Translations under genes and position numbers: made by a program
Assembly: GCF_030464345.1 (NCBI RefSeq)
Contig: NZ_VCYH01000009.1
Span: 1 to 64,000 of the forward strand
Direction: 5' to 3'
Source of the DNA: Methanoculleus frigidifontis
Lineage (GTDB): Archaea; Halobacteriota; Methanomicrobia; Methanomicrobiales; Methanoculleaceae
Length of the DNA stretch: 64,000 bases
Shown here: positions 1 through 8,585 of the stretch, piece after piece
Position numbering within the stretch: position 1 is the first letter of the stretch
Layout: each line of letters begins with the position of its first letter
Notes under the pieces: model-generated
Databases searched by the model: none
The model's input: the letters and a program-made list of their open reading frames with translations, nothing else
What the model was told of the DNA's origin: nothing

Positions 1-317
1 TGCCGGATGTTCAGGATCATCCCTCGTTCATCTCAGCCGATGCTGCTTACGATGCACGGGAGATCCGCCAGTACAACCGGAAGAGACGCATAAAAAGCAA
101 TATTCCGGTCAACAGGAGATCCCGGACGCACCCGAAGCGAGGAAGGCCATACGGGTTCGATCCGGAACTCTACAAAAAGCGCAGTGCCATCGAACGATTC
201 TTCAGCTGGATCGAGGCGTTCAAGAAGACTACTCCCCGGTTTGAGCGCTATGAGCACTCATTCCTCGGGCTAATCCGCCCGGTATGTGCCATGATGATCT
301 GGAGAATATTGGGATGA
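1..317 (+). pseudogene. IS5-family transposase, C-terminal part (cut by window edge)
   Basis: The frame open from base 3 to the TGA at 315-317 encodes the C-terminal third of a DDE transposase. It contains the second catalytic Asp region (ISADAAYD) and the Glu motif KRSAIERFFSWIEAF, and ends MMIWRILG. A closely related but frameshifted copy lies at 12195-13010 on the other strand. The N-terminal part lies outside the window, so it cannot be said whether the gene is whole. It abuts an ISH3-type fragment on the opposite strand. Confidence 0.8.
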
Positions 318-935
318 GCTCATGAAGTAGTCGAACCGAAAATCGCGCACATCAATGGTTTGTGGACCCTGTTTCACCGGTGAGAAGTGGATCCAGAGCA
401 GAGCGATCCAGATATTCTTGAGGAGGAAGGAAATAATGGCATAGAGATACCGGATCACGGGGTTCCTTGTGCTCGTTCGAGGTTTCACCTGATTTCGCAT
501 CCGGTGGGACGATTCGATCGAGAACCGGGAGCGATAGGTCTGATGGATGCGGAGCGGATGCCACGCAAAGCCACCGGTGATGTAGCCCAGATTTTCAACC
601 CCATGGTTTCCTCGTTTACCCTTAGCGTACTTCACGGCAACGGCGATGGTCAGGACAGGCGTTGGTTTACCTCTCATCCGATACTCAGTGTACCGGGACT
701 GCGTCCCCTTGAGCAGTTCTTTCATCCGTTTACCGTGTTTCCTGACCGGAATGATGAAGGGTACCTGCATCCGGGTCAGAAACCCGATAACTTTCCGGGT
801 GTAGAACTCCCGATCAAGGCAGAGAGCTTCGATAGTGAGGCCGAGTTCGGCAATCCGGTCAAGGCAGCTGGTGTAACCGGCGGGATAAAAATGCTCAATA
901 GTGACGGAATAATAGTGCTCACTTCCTCTGCATAA
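318..935 (-). pseudogene. ISH3-type transposase, C-terminal fragment
   Basis: The minus-strand frame contains CLDRIAELGL, LCLDREFYTRKV and VPFIIPVRKHGKRMKELL. These match the complete-looking N-terminal copy at 6655-7386. It continues to the C-terminal region with an RSRFSIESSHR motif that would carry the catalytic Glu. The family-specific N-terminus is missing upstream of about 935, and the frame runs antisense into the IS5 piece at its other end (open to 270). It is a dead fragment trapped between an IS5 element and the group II intron. Confidence 0.75.
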
Positions 936-1001
936 TTCTTCGTTTCCGATCCCGTCTTGCCTTAGACCTGCGGGATGACACTCTGCCGCCGGCGTTCCTT
1001 G

Positions 1002-1019
1002 AGGCGATAACTATCGCCT
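1002..1019. repeat. 18-bp palindrome beside the intron insertion point
   Basis: Arms AGGCGATA and TATCGCCT are perfectly complementary with a 2-nt spacer. It lies about 15-20 bp from the 3' junction of the group II intron, in the 3' exon. Some group II introns home next to hairpins, so it may be part of the target site. This is inference. Confidence 0.5.
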
Positions 1020-1073
1020 TTAATGTTCAGCGGTCGAGTAGGGAGAAGGTGTTACCACCTTCCCCCCTTCCAA

Positions 1074-1107
1074 GAACGCACCGTGCGGTTTTCACCGCAG
1101 TACGCTC
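1074..1107 (-). ncRNA. Group II intron domain V
   Basis: Read on the minus strand, this 34-nt hairpin starts GAGCGTACTGCGGT, has a GAAA tetraloop and ends ACCGCACGGTGCGTTC. It carries the catalytic AGC triad at its base. It is the ribozyme core that binds metal ions for splicing. The reverse transcriptase stop codon falls inside it. Confidence 0.85.
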
Positions 1108-2600
1108 ATGCATTCCACTACCCGGTTCTCGGGCGGCAGCGCGAAGTAAGAGAGGCTGGTTTGTACCCAAGGCGTCTGCCTCTTCATGCGTTCCCTTCTG
1201 TTGAGGAAATAGTTTCTCTCGAGGTAGGGATTTGCAGTCAGTCTAGGGATAGTGTGCCTCCGGATGGTTGCGTCTTCGAACAAGAGGAGGGTGTTCTCCT
1301 TTGTCTGGAATATCCAGTTTCTGTTCCCTTCCGAGTGCCAGTATCTACGGGCAATCCACTTGTGCCCTTTGGTGGGGTGTCGGTGTTTGCCCCACTTCCA
1401 GGTAACTGTCCATACATAGTGGTCAAGGTACCCAAATGTCCCTTTGGCCGCATTGTGGCGATGGTAATTTGACCAGCCCCGGATAACCGGGTTCAAGGCC
1501 ATGATCAGGCGGTCTTGTGTCCAGGCTCGTGCCTTTTTGACGATCGCCTTGATCTTTTCCGAGATTGCCTTGACTGACTTCCGGGATGGCTTTACCAGGA
1601 GCGCTCCGTTATATTTCCGGAAGTTGTATCCAAGAAAGTCGAAACCGTCGTCAATATGGGTAATCACCGTTTTCTCCGCGGACAGTTCAAGCCCTCGTTC
1701 TGCGAGAAACTCCCGGATGATGTCACGAGCCTCTTCCGCTCTCTCCTTCGTCGGAGCGATGACCAGAAAGTCATCTGCGTAACGGACGAAGTGCACGTTC
1801 ACCTTCGGGAATCGTGCGGTGAGAATCTTCTCCATCCCGTCCAGCGTCATGTTGGCGAGGAGGGGTGAAATTATCCCGCCTTGGGGCGTTCCTTTGTCCG
1901 TCGGGTAGAGCACCGTATCAAAAACGAACCCGGCTTTCAGGAACTGGGCCAGCACCGACCTGTCCATCGGGATGTTCTCCCTGAGCCAGTCGTGGGCGAT
2001 GGTGTCGAAACACCCTTTGATGTCGCCTTCCAGAATCCACGGATTCGAGCCTTTCCTCATGAGACACGTGAATGCGTAGCGAGACGCATCCTGCGCACAT
2101 CGGAAGAGCCGGAACCCAAATGAACGGGGATCTGCGGTTGTCTCTGCTATCGGCTGGAGCGCCAGTGCGTAGAGTGCCTGCATCGCCCGGTCGTACATGG
2201 TCGGGATGGAGATGGGGCGTTTCGTATCCTTCCCGGGCTTCGGGATGTAGACCCGGCGGAGAGGTTGCGCACGATACTGTCGGTCGGTGAGACTCATAAC
2301 CGCCTGCATCTTGGCGGATGCAGTTGTCCAGAGGTCGCCGTCAACACCCGGGGTATGTCTCCCCTTGTTCTGCGTGACTATTCGCACTGCAAGCAATTTT
2401 GCCGAGTGCGAATGGGTCAGCAGGTAATTGAGTCGCTTTACCAGATTCCATTTTCCTTCTTGCGTTGCCTTTGCAATCCGGGTCTGTAGCCTGTTGACAG
2501 CGGAGCTCACGTTGTCCCAGTCAATGGCGTTCCATTGCCGGGCGAGTTCCTTGTCAGTATGCTTCTCGCCGTTCGGCGTCGTTGAATGACATACTTTCAC
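1092..2600 (-). CDS. ltrA: Group II intron reverse transcriptase/maturase
   Basis: This intron-encoded protein makes DNA from intron RNA and helps the intron fold. Visible parts are an N-terminal RT0/RT1 region (WNAIDWDNV, GRHTPGVDG), palm motifs EGDIKGCFD, GTPQGGIISPLL and the catalytic FVRYADDFLV, and the X/maturase domain (GWSNYHRH, KRHPTKGHKW-like, RRYW). No clear HNH endonuclease domain follows, so homing probably uses the reverse-splicing/nick-independent route. The GTG start at 2600 is chosen because a GGGAGG ribosome binding site lies 7 nt before it. An upstream ATG at 2666 in the same frame lacks one. The stop lies inside intron domain V, an unusual overlap of coding sequence and ribozyme core. 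Confidence 0.9.
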   Translation of the reverse strand: MKVCHSTTPNGEKHTDKELARQWNAIDWDNVSSAVNRLQTRIAKATQEGKWNLVKRLNYLLTHSHSAKLLAVRIVTQNKGRHTPGVDGDLWTTASAKMQAVMSLTDRQYRAQPLRRVYIPKPGKDTKRPISIPTMYDRAMQALYALALQPIAETTADPRSFGFRLFRCAQDASRYAFTCLMRKGSNPWILEGDIKGCFDTIAHDWLRENIPMDRSVLAQFLKAGFVFDTVLYPTDKGTPQGGIISPLLANMTLDGMEKILTARFPKVNVHFVRYADDFLVIAPTKERAEEARDIIREFLAERGLELSAEKTVITHIDDGFDFLGYNFRKYNGALLVKPSRKSVKAISEKIKAIVKKARAWTQDRLIMALNPVIRGWSNYHRHNAAKGTFGYLDHYVWTVTWKWGKHRHPTKGHKWIARRYWHSEGNRNWIFQTKENTLLLFEDATIRRHTIPRLTANPYLERNYFLNRRERMKRQTPWVQTSLSYFALPPENRVVECMSVLR

Positions 2601-3117
2601 GGGTATACCTCCCTTCTTTGCTGTGAAACACCTGTCCCACGTCTGCACCCTTTCAGGTCGAGGCAACGGCCTCTGTCCTGCCCGTTACAGGCAGGCATTC
2701 GCTTCTTGGGACATCCTGTTCCGTCTCCACCGTTTGTCGGCCTCACGGCCTCCATACCTCTTCCGAGGGGTGGATACGGGTTTCCAAGTTCCGTATCGAG
2801 GATACTCAATGACGCTGTAGGAGCCATCTATGAACCGGGAATCATTGAGTCTGCCTGTCGTCCTGTGGGGCGACCCAGTAACGACCTGATTCCGTACCGT
2901 TTTGGTCCGGGCGTGGTAACCACCCTGGTTTCGCCCGTTGGAGATTACGATCCTTTGGCGATGATTCAGCGTTTGCTTCTCCGTGACATTCTTTTCCTAG
3001 CAGATTGAACAGATCAGGGTTTTGTTCTTCTCCACATTGTCTCATGGGCTTCACACCTCCCTGTTACCAAGAACGCATGCCATGATAGGAACATCCCAGA
3101 CAGAATGGATGGCGGAT

Positions 3118-3640
3118 TTATCCGCAATCCCCGATATAGCTTCTTGTCGCACCGCCCCATTCCCCAAACGACTTGTTTGACGTGAATATCGTCGATGATT
3201 TCTCATACCGCCGGGAGATCAGCTGAAAGAAACAGTGAGCACCTTCACTATTGAAGGGCAAATACCCCATTTCGTCGATGATCAGCAAATGAAACTTGGT
3301 GAGGGCTTTGATCCGCTCCTCGAGTTTATTCTCCCGGTTTGCTTTCATCAGCCGTTCGATCAGGTTCGAGGCATTCGCATACGACACCCTGAATCCCTGC
3401 TTCACCGCCTCGTGGCCGAGAGCAAGAGCGAGATGCGTCTTCCCGACTCCCGGTGGCCCTAAGAAGACAACATTCTCAGCGTGATGGACAAACCGAAGCG
3501 AGGCGAGATCCCGGATCACCGCCGGATCCAGCGACGGCTGGAAGCTGATGTCGAACCTAAACTCCGCATGATTTAGGGCATATACTTCCTTCTCTGCTCT
3601 CCTTTTCGACATTTCCTGATGCAGAAGGAAAGATCTATAT
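3118..3640 (-). pseudogene. istB: istB ATPase, C-terminal part
   Basis: It encodes the ATP-binding helper of IS21. Visible are DISFQPSLD, the Walker A motif GPPGVGKTHLA, Walker B LLIIDEMGYLP, and the sensor-like FTSNKSFGEWG. After FGEWG the frame departs from the family and stops, so roughly the last 60 residues are missing. The N-terminal part is 1.5 kb away at 5092-5334, on the far side of an inserted transposase. Confidence 0.8.
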
Positions 3641-3666
3641 GCTCATAATCCCTAATATTATATCAT

Positions 3667-5091
3667 ATGGGTGAGTGGGTTCGGGCATGGCTGGAGGAGC
3701 AGCGGCGGCAGGGGGAGAAGTGCCTTGAGATCAAGGAGATCCAGGGCAAACCCTACGTCTACCGGTCGACGAGCGTTTACGACAAGACAACCAAATCGCC
3801 GAAGAAGGTCAGCACGTACCTCGGCAGGCTCACGAAAGACCAGGGTCTCATCGCCAAAGGAAAAAGAGGACAGAGCATCCCGATGCCTCCCCGCAGCGTT
3901 CGTGAATACGGGAATGCCGCTCTGATGGCCGAGGAGTTCGGGGAGGTGCTCCCGGTTCTCCGGGAAGCGTTCCCAACCTGCTGGCAGGAGATCGTCGCTC
4001 TCACCTTCACCCGGATCGCCGGGTATACCCCGCTCTCCCGGGTAGAGGATGCCTGGGAGAAACTCGACAACACCCTTGCCCTCTCCGCGGACTGCGACCC
4101 CCGCACCCTCGCCCGTGTTCTCATCGAAGTCGGCGGCGACCGCACCGCCCAGCAGGCAGTATTCCGGCATCTCTCCTCGCAGGCGCAGCAGCTCGTCTAC
4201 GACCTTTCGTTCATCTTCTCTCACTCCGATACCGTCAACCTCGCCGAGTTCGGCTACAACGCCGAAGGCGTCTGGTTGCCGCAGGTCAACATCGCACTCT
4301 TCAGCGCGACGGACACCGGCCTCCCTGTGATGATCCGTGCCCTGCCGGGCTCGGTCAGGGATGTCGCCACCCTCGTCGGATCCCTCGCCGAGATCGATAC
4401 CGCCAGGACGACCCTCGTCCTCGACCGGGGTTTCGTCTCGGAGAAAAACGAACAGATCCTGACCGAGGCAAAGATCCCGTTCGTCCTCCCCCAGCGGCGC
4501 AACAGTGTCCGGTATGCAACGCGGATCCATCTCACCGACCACTTCTTCTACCACAAACGGCTCATTCATGCCGGAAAACGCGAGGTTGATGGTTTGACAC
4601 TCTACCTCTACGAAGATGCCGATCTCGCGGTGGAAGAGCAGAAGACCCTCTACCGCCTGCTGGAAGGAGGGGAGATCGATCGGGAGACGTTGAACCAGCG
4701 GCTGAAGCGTGCCGGCAGGATCCTGATCCTCTCCTCGATCACGGCACCGCCGCAGGAGATCTATGAACTGTATAAGTCCCGAAATATGGTCGAGAACCAT
4801 TTCGCCGCGTTCAAGAGCCTGATCCAAGCAGACAAACTCTATCTCCGGGATGCCACGGCAGTCTTCGGCCATGTCTTCATTGGATTCCTCTGTCTCTATC
4901 TCTACTGCCGGATCCTGAACCGGATCAAACAGGCAGGACTGTCAGCCCACCTCTCGCCACAGGGACTGCTCCTGAAACTCTCAAAGGTGTATGCAGTGGT
5001 CTACGAGGAGGAGAGACGGATGACCGAGGTGCCAAAACAGGTGCGGGGAATCGCCGAGAAGCTCAACCTCGGCATATTCCCTAATAGGTGA
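3667..5091 (+). CDS. IS4/IS1634-type transposase, full length
   Basis: A 474-residue DDE transposase that cuts and rejoins its own element. The N-terminal segment resembles the IS1634 start (IKEIQGKPYVYRSTSVY, VSTYLGRL). The catalytic core is visible as an Asp-containing FIFSHSDTV...FGYN stretch, TTLVLDRGFVSEKN and the Glu in SRNMVENHFAAFKSL. No internal stops are seen. It lies inside istB in the opposite direction. Obvious terminal inverted repeats were not found. A near-direct repeat (CCCTAATA at 3650-3657 and 5079-5086) flanks it, but the second copy falls inside the gene's last codons. An AT-rich AATATTATATC just before the start may be its promoter. It could still be active. Confidence 0.85.
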   Translation: MGEWVRAWLEEQRRQGEKCLEIKEIQGKPYVYRSTSVYDKTTKSPKKVSTYLGRLTKDQGLIAKGKRGQSIPMPPRSVREYGNAALMAEEFGEVLPVLREAFPTCWQEIVALTFTRIAGYTPLSRVEDAWEKLDNTLALSADCDPRTLARVLIEVGGDRTAQQAVFRHLSSQAQQLVYDLSFIFSHSDTVNLAEFGYNAEGVWLPQVNIALFSATDTGLPVMIRALPGSVRDVATLVGSLAEIDTARTTLVLDRGFVSEKNEQILTEAKIPFVLPQRRNSVRYATRIHLTDHFFYHKRLIHAGKREVDGLTLYLYEDADLAVEEQKTLYRLLEGGEIDRETLNQRLKRAGRILILSSITAPPQEIYELYKSRNMVENHFAAFKSLIQADKLYLRDATAVFGHVFIGFLCLYLYCRILNRIKQAGLSAHLSPQGLLLKLSKVYAVVYEEERRMTEVPKQVRGIAEKLNLGIFPNR

Positions 5092-5334
5092 GGAGTTTGG
5101 GGTCGAAATCCTCGAGCCGCTTCCCCATCGGAATCCAGCCAATCGCATCCGGAACTCACGGGCACGGTCTTCCTTGCTCTTCACCTCTTGATCCAGCAGG
5201 TGGTCGAGGACCTCCAGCGTCGATCGTTCCTCTTCCGCCGCAATCTCAAGATAGTTATCGAGATATTCGTCGATGGTGGTCAGTTTCAACCGTTTCAGGT
5301 TATCATGCACCCGTTCATAGACCAGAGCGTTCAT
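5092..5334 (-). pseudogene. istB: istB, N-terminal part
   Basis: It starts at an ATG overlapping the istA stop by 4 bases and reads MNALVYERVHDNLKRLKL, then LEVLDHLLDQEV, the normal IstB N-terminus. Near 5125 the frame slips: one frame ends RMRLAGF while the next frame resumes with PMGKRLEDFD. It then meets the inserted IS4/IS1634 gene. Both the frameshift and the insertion inactivate it. Confidence 0.75.
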
Positions 5335-6574
5335 AGGTGCACCTCATCAGCGAACGCATCATAGACCGCAAGCGATCGGTGTTCCACATCCGGTGTAACC
5401 ATCGCAAAGAGCGGTCGTGAGGTCTTCCTCTGCTGAGCATTGCATCGCATGGCCTCCGCCAGAAGACCGGCAAAGTGCTCTTTCTCCCGGATGACCCGGC
5501 CATGCCCGGGGACAACGGTATGCGTACAGATGATGTCGGTACCAATCCGGACGTTCATCAGGCTGCCCTGGAGTTCCAGGACAGCCTCCCGTCCGGCATA
5601 GTGATAGGGCACCGAATACCGGTTACCGAGATAGGAGATATACGCTTCCCGTGAGATCTTCCGGCGTTCCTCTCGTCGGAGCTGGTAGGGAGGAATGTTC
5701 GTCAGAGATTTCAGTTCTCCTGCTGCAGCCGTTCAAACGGGATCTCGTGGGTGATGCCGTGCGGTTCGGCATTCACCCGGTCGCACCACCGGCGGAGCTG
5801 CAGGTTCATGTCGGCCAGCGACGTGAACGCGCTGCCCAAGAGAAAGTCACGCTTCATAAATCCGATGGAGTTCTCGACTTTCCCCTTGGTCTGGGGGCAG
5901 TAGGGTCTGCATACCCGCGGAATGAACCCGAGATGGGTGAAGAAGTCCTCGAACTTCGGATTTCACTGGTGGTCGCCAGCGCGGATGGCCCGCTTGAGGA
6001 TCACCGTTTTGATGTTGTCATAGAGGAGCTCCTCGGTATACCCGCCGAAGTAGTCGAATGCATGGAGATGGCACTGAATGAGGGTGTAGACGTCGGTGGA
6101 AAGGGTGAAGACCATGAAGCGCATCCGGGAATATCCGAGGATGATGCTGAAGCAGTACACGGTCTTCTGGTGTCCGTCGACGTCCAGATACCCGCATTCC
6201 CCCCAGTCGACCTGTGCCTGGACGCCGGGTTTCGTTTCAAACCGGATGACGGCTGAAGTGCCTTCGGGAGGGCGGATCGACCGGATATAGTCTTTGACGG
6301 TTGTATACTTCCCGGTATAGCCCAGTTCCCGAATCTCCCGGTAGATCCGGGTTGCAGTGAAGGGATGCTTGTGGATACGCAGACGAATGTGCTCCTTGAA
6401 AGGATCCAGAATGCTCTCTCGGTTTCTCCGCGGAGTCGAGGTGGGCACTGTCGGGACGGCAAGATACTTGCGTATCGTATTCCGGTGGTATCCGGTCTGT
6501 TGTGCAATCTGGCTGATTTTCAGCCCTTGGTGGTAGAGATCGCGAATCATGTAGAAATTCTCCGTGGTTAGCAT
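5331..6574 (-). pseudogene. istA: istA transposase of IS21, stop plus frameshift
   Basis: The start MLTTENFYMIRDLYHQ is followed by an HTH (ISQIAQQTGYHRNTIRKYL) and an rve-type DDE core (GVQAQVDWGECGYL, LLYDNIKT). An in-frame TGA at about 5961 interrupts it just before NPKFEDFFTHLGFIPR. Family sequence then continues (CPQTKGKVENSIGFMKRD) to a frameshift near 5715, after which ISREAYISYLGNRYSVPY and the C-terminus follow. Two lesions make it non-functional. Confidence 0.85.
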
Positions 6575-6654
6575 TGCCACAACCTTCAAGCGAGTGCTTG
6601 TAGGTCGGCAGGTGTACACTTTATCCCGCCATAATTGCACAAAATTAAACCGCT

Positions 6655-7386
6655 GTTCACATCGACACCGTGCTTTCCTCGTTTGCCCTTCGCATACTTG
6701 ACTGCGATCGCGATCGTCAGGAGCAGCGGTGGTTTGGCTTTCATCCGGTACTCGGCGTACCGGGACTCTGTCCTCCGGAGTAGTTCTTTCATCCGCTTGC
6801 CGTGTTTCCTGACCGGGACGATGAACGGCACCTGCAGCCTGGTCAGAAATCCGAAGACCTTCCGGGTGTAGAACTCCCGGTCAAGGCAGAGTGCCTTGAT
6901 CTCAAGACCGAGCTCGGCGATCCGGTCGAGGCAGCGGGCGATATACCTGACCTTGGAGATTTCCTGACGCACCGGGTACACCGCCAGCGTCATCTGCCGA
7001 TCTTTCGTGGTCACGTAGAGGGTAACGTAGGAATAGAACTCGTTCGTTGACTTTTTGCGCTTGCTTCTAATGACATACGATTCGTTCTCATCGGTAGTCT
7101 CCCCGTAGTACGGATCGTTCGTGTAGTCGATGGCGAACTGATACGCGTTCCCGGGCTTCAGGACGTGGTGAACAAAATGGGCGAGGATAACGGCATTCTC
7201 CTGCTCCAACATCCCGACCAGCGCCTGGAACAGGTCGGACCGGGTGAACCGCCCCTGAATCGGGATGGTCAAGTGCTGATCCAGTGCTGCGACAACATGA
7301 GCACAACATTCTTTGGGTTTCAGGTGGCTATTTTTCTGCAGGTAATCTTCTTCCTTTGGGCAAAAGGCATGAGGAAACGCCTGCAA
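6655..7386 (-). pseudogene. ISH3-type transposase, C-terminus lost to IS21
   Basis: About 244 family residues remain: the N-terminal region CPKEEDYLQKNSHLK, the first catalytic Asp in AIDYTNDPYYGE, the second in ALCLDREFYTRKV, then VPFIVPVRKHGKRM. At KYAKGKRGKHGVDV the sequence runs into the IS21 terminus, so the region carrying the catalytic Glu is lost. The related fragment at 318-935 has the opposite part. Confidence 0.8.
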
Positions 7387-7489
7387 CCTATAAAGATCTT
7401 TCGTTTTTGTGACGGTTTGCGGTAGGAGAGGACTATTTGCGGGTTCTAAAATTAGCTAAATACTGAGACCAAACTCGCCTACTTCGCTG

Positions 7490-7603
7490 TTAGCCGCCCC
7501 ACATCGGGGTTATGAAGTGCTTGAGCCGTATGCAGGGAAACTCGCACGTACGGCTCTGAGAAGACGGGGCAGAGGTAACTCCACCCTGTTATTCGACTTA
7601 TGA
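7490..7603 (+). mobile_element. 3' remnant of a second group II intron
   Basis: Domain V lies at 7523-7556 (starts GAGCCGTATGCAGGGAAA, ends CACGTACGGCTC). A domain VI hairpin ending CCCTGTTAT TCGAC follows. The remnant is in plus orientation, opposite to the complete intron at 1038-3056, and its domain V differs, so it is a different intron lineage. No reverse transcriptase remains and the 5' limit is unclear. Confidence 0.8.
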
Positions 7604-8470
7604 TTTTAGTCGCAAAATTTTAAACTTTAAAAAAGCCCAAAATCCACTCACTCTTACTATTAGTTCGTTTATATCATCTGTATCATTGACGCTGAGCCTC
7701 TTCAATCTAAATGGATCAGTATTGTATGTATTAAATCCAAACTCAGTTGTGAGACCAAACTCATATCCTGCATCCATGCATAATTGAATGTCTCTATCAG
7801 AATAGTTGCCGTTGGGATATGCGATTGCATTGATATCTAAATTATAATCCCTCTCAAGCATTTGTTTTGAGATAAATATTTCGTTCCATGCCTCACTATC
7901 ATCACACTTTGTTAAACAAGGATGGAATATTGTATGTGATTGGAAGTTAACAAACGGTAACATTTCGATAATTTGGTTCTTTGACAAAGCTTGTGGGGAT
8001 AGATATGTTTTCTCTTGTTCAAATCCAATTTCTTTTAATATTCGGAGCCTTTCGCTATTTTGCGTATTTTTCAACATTCTACCATTATAAAATGGGTGCT
8101 TTTCTTTAAACCAAAAGTGTCTATTAGTATTAATTATCCCAGAACATAGGTATATAGTTACTGGAATATGAAATTTTTTAATGATGGGAAGTAATTTATA
8201 ATTACCTCTGTGTCCGTCATCAAACGTGATTATCAATGCTTTTTTTGGCGGGTTTTTCTTTTCTCTATGCAAATATAAAAAATCATTTAGGGAAATAATG
8301 TTATAAATACTCATTAATTTTCCAAATATTTTCTCTGCTGTATCGGGGTTAATGTCGTGAAAATATAGTATCGTTACTTTGTTCCTTTGAATTATTTCCC
8401 TAAATATAAAGGGTATTCCAGAGTATCTAATACATCCATATATCAATTTTTCAAAATAATTTCCTACCAT
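7598..8470 (-). CDS. NodB-type polysaccharide deacetylase
   Basis: A 290-residue enzyme predicted to remove acetyl (or similar) groups from a sugar polymer or lipid-linked glycan. The NodB core is visible: ILYFHDI, the metal/catalytic motif ITFDDGHRGN, the metal-binding SHTIFHP, and AYPNGNYSD. No signal peptide is evident. It is AT-rich like the genes next to it and lies at the downstream end of the polysaccharide locus. Its last codons end right beside the group II intron remnant, so that insertion lies just behind the stop. Substrate is unknown. Confidence 0.85.
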   Translation of the reverse strand: MVGNYFEKLIYGCIRYSGIPFIFREIIQRNKVTILYFHDINPDTAEKIFGKLMSIYNIISLNDFLYLHREKKNPPKKALIITFDDGHRGNYKLLPIIKKFHIPVTIYLCSGIINTNRHFWFKEKHPFYNGRMLKNTQNSERLRILKEIGFEQEKTYLSPQALSKNQIIEMLPFVNFQSHTIFHPCLTKCDDSEAWNEIFISKQMLERDYNLDINAIAYPNGNYSDRDIQLCMDAGYEFGLTTEFGFNTYNTDPFRLKRLSVNDTDDINELIVRVSGFWAFLKFKILRLKS

Positions 8471-8585
8471 ATTCCACCAAATGTTTAATCTGCAAAGAAT
8501 CTTATTCTTAACTTACCTTTCATCGACCCTATACTTAAAATAAACATAATAAAGATTTTATATCTAACCTCTGTGAACTGTAGGA

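Larger units (their letters stand above)
1038..3056 (-). mobile_element. Group II intron, apparently complete
   Basis: On the minus strand the element opens with GTGTG at 3056, the group II 5' consensus (GUGYG). It encodes a reverse transcriptase/maturase and ends with recognisable domains V and VI. Domain VI has a perfect GAAGGTG/CACCTTC stem with a GTAA loop. The 3' end is at or a few bases beyond CCCTAC (1033-1038). The length of about 2.0 kb is typical of ORF-containing group II introns. Flanks are mobile-element remnants, so it has homed into non-essential DNA. The exact 3' boundary is uncertain because TCGAC follows the end here and also in the second intron remnant near 7603. Confidence 0.85.
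3118..6650 (-). mobile_element. IS21-family element, broken by a second insertion
   Basis: The istA and istB genes run leftward from about 6574 to 3118 with the normal 4-base istA/istB overlap. A terminus-like sequence beginning TGTGCAATTATGGCGGG lies near 6648, inside an ISH3-type transposase. The istB part is split by the transposase gene at 3667-5091, and the distal istB end is lost near the group II intron. The element cannot transpose by itself. Confidence 0.75.

Noticed and set aside
3658-4872. A 404-codon frame antisense to the IS4/IS1634 transposase
   Set aside because: Shadow; the plus frame has DDE motifs.
3650-5086. CCCTAATA direct repeats as target duplication of the IS4/IS1634 element
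   Set aside because: The right copy lies inside the last codons of the transposase and no inverted ends adjoin the repeats, so chance is as likely.
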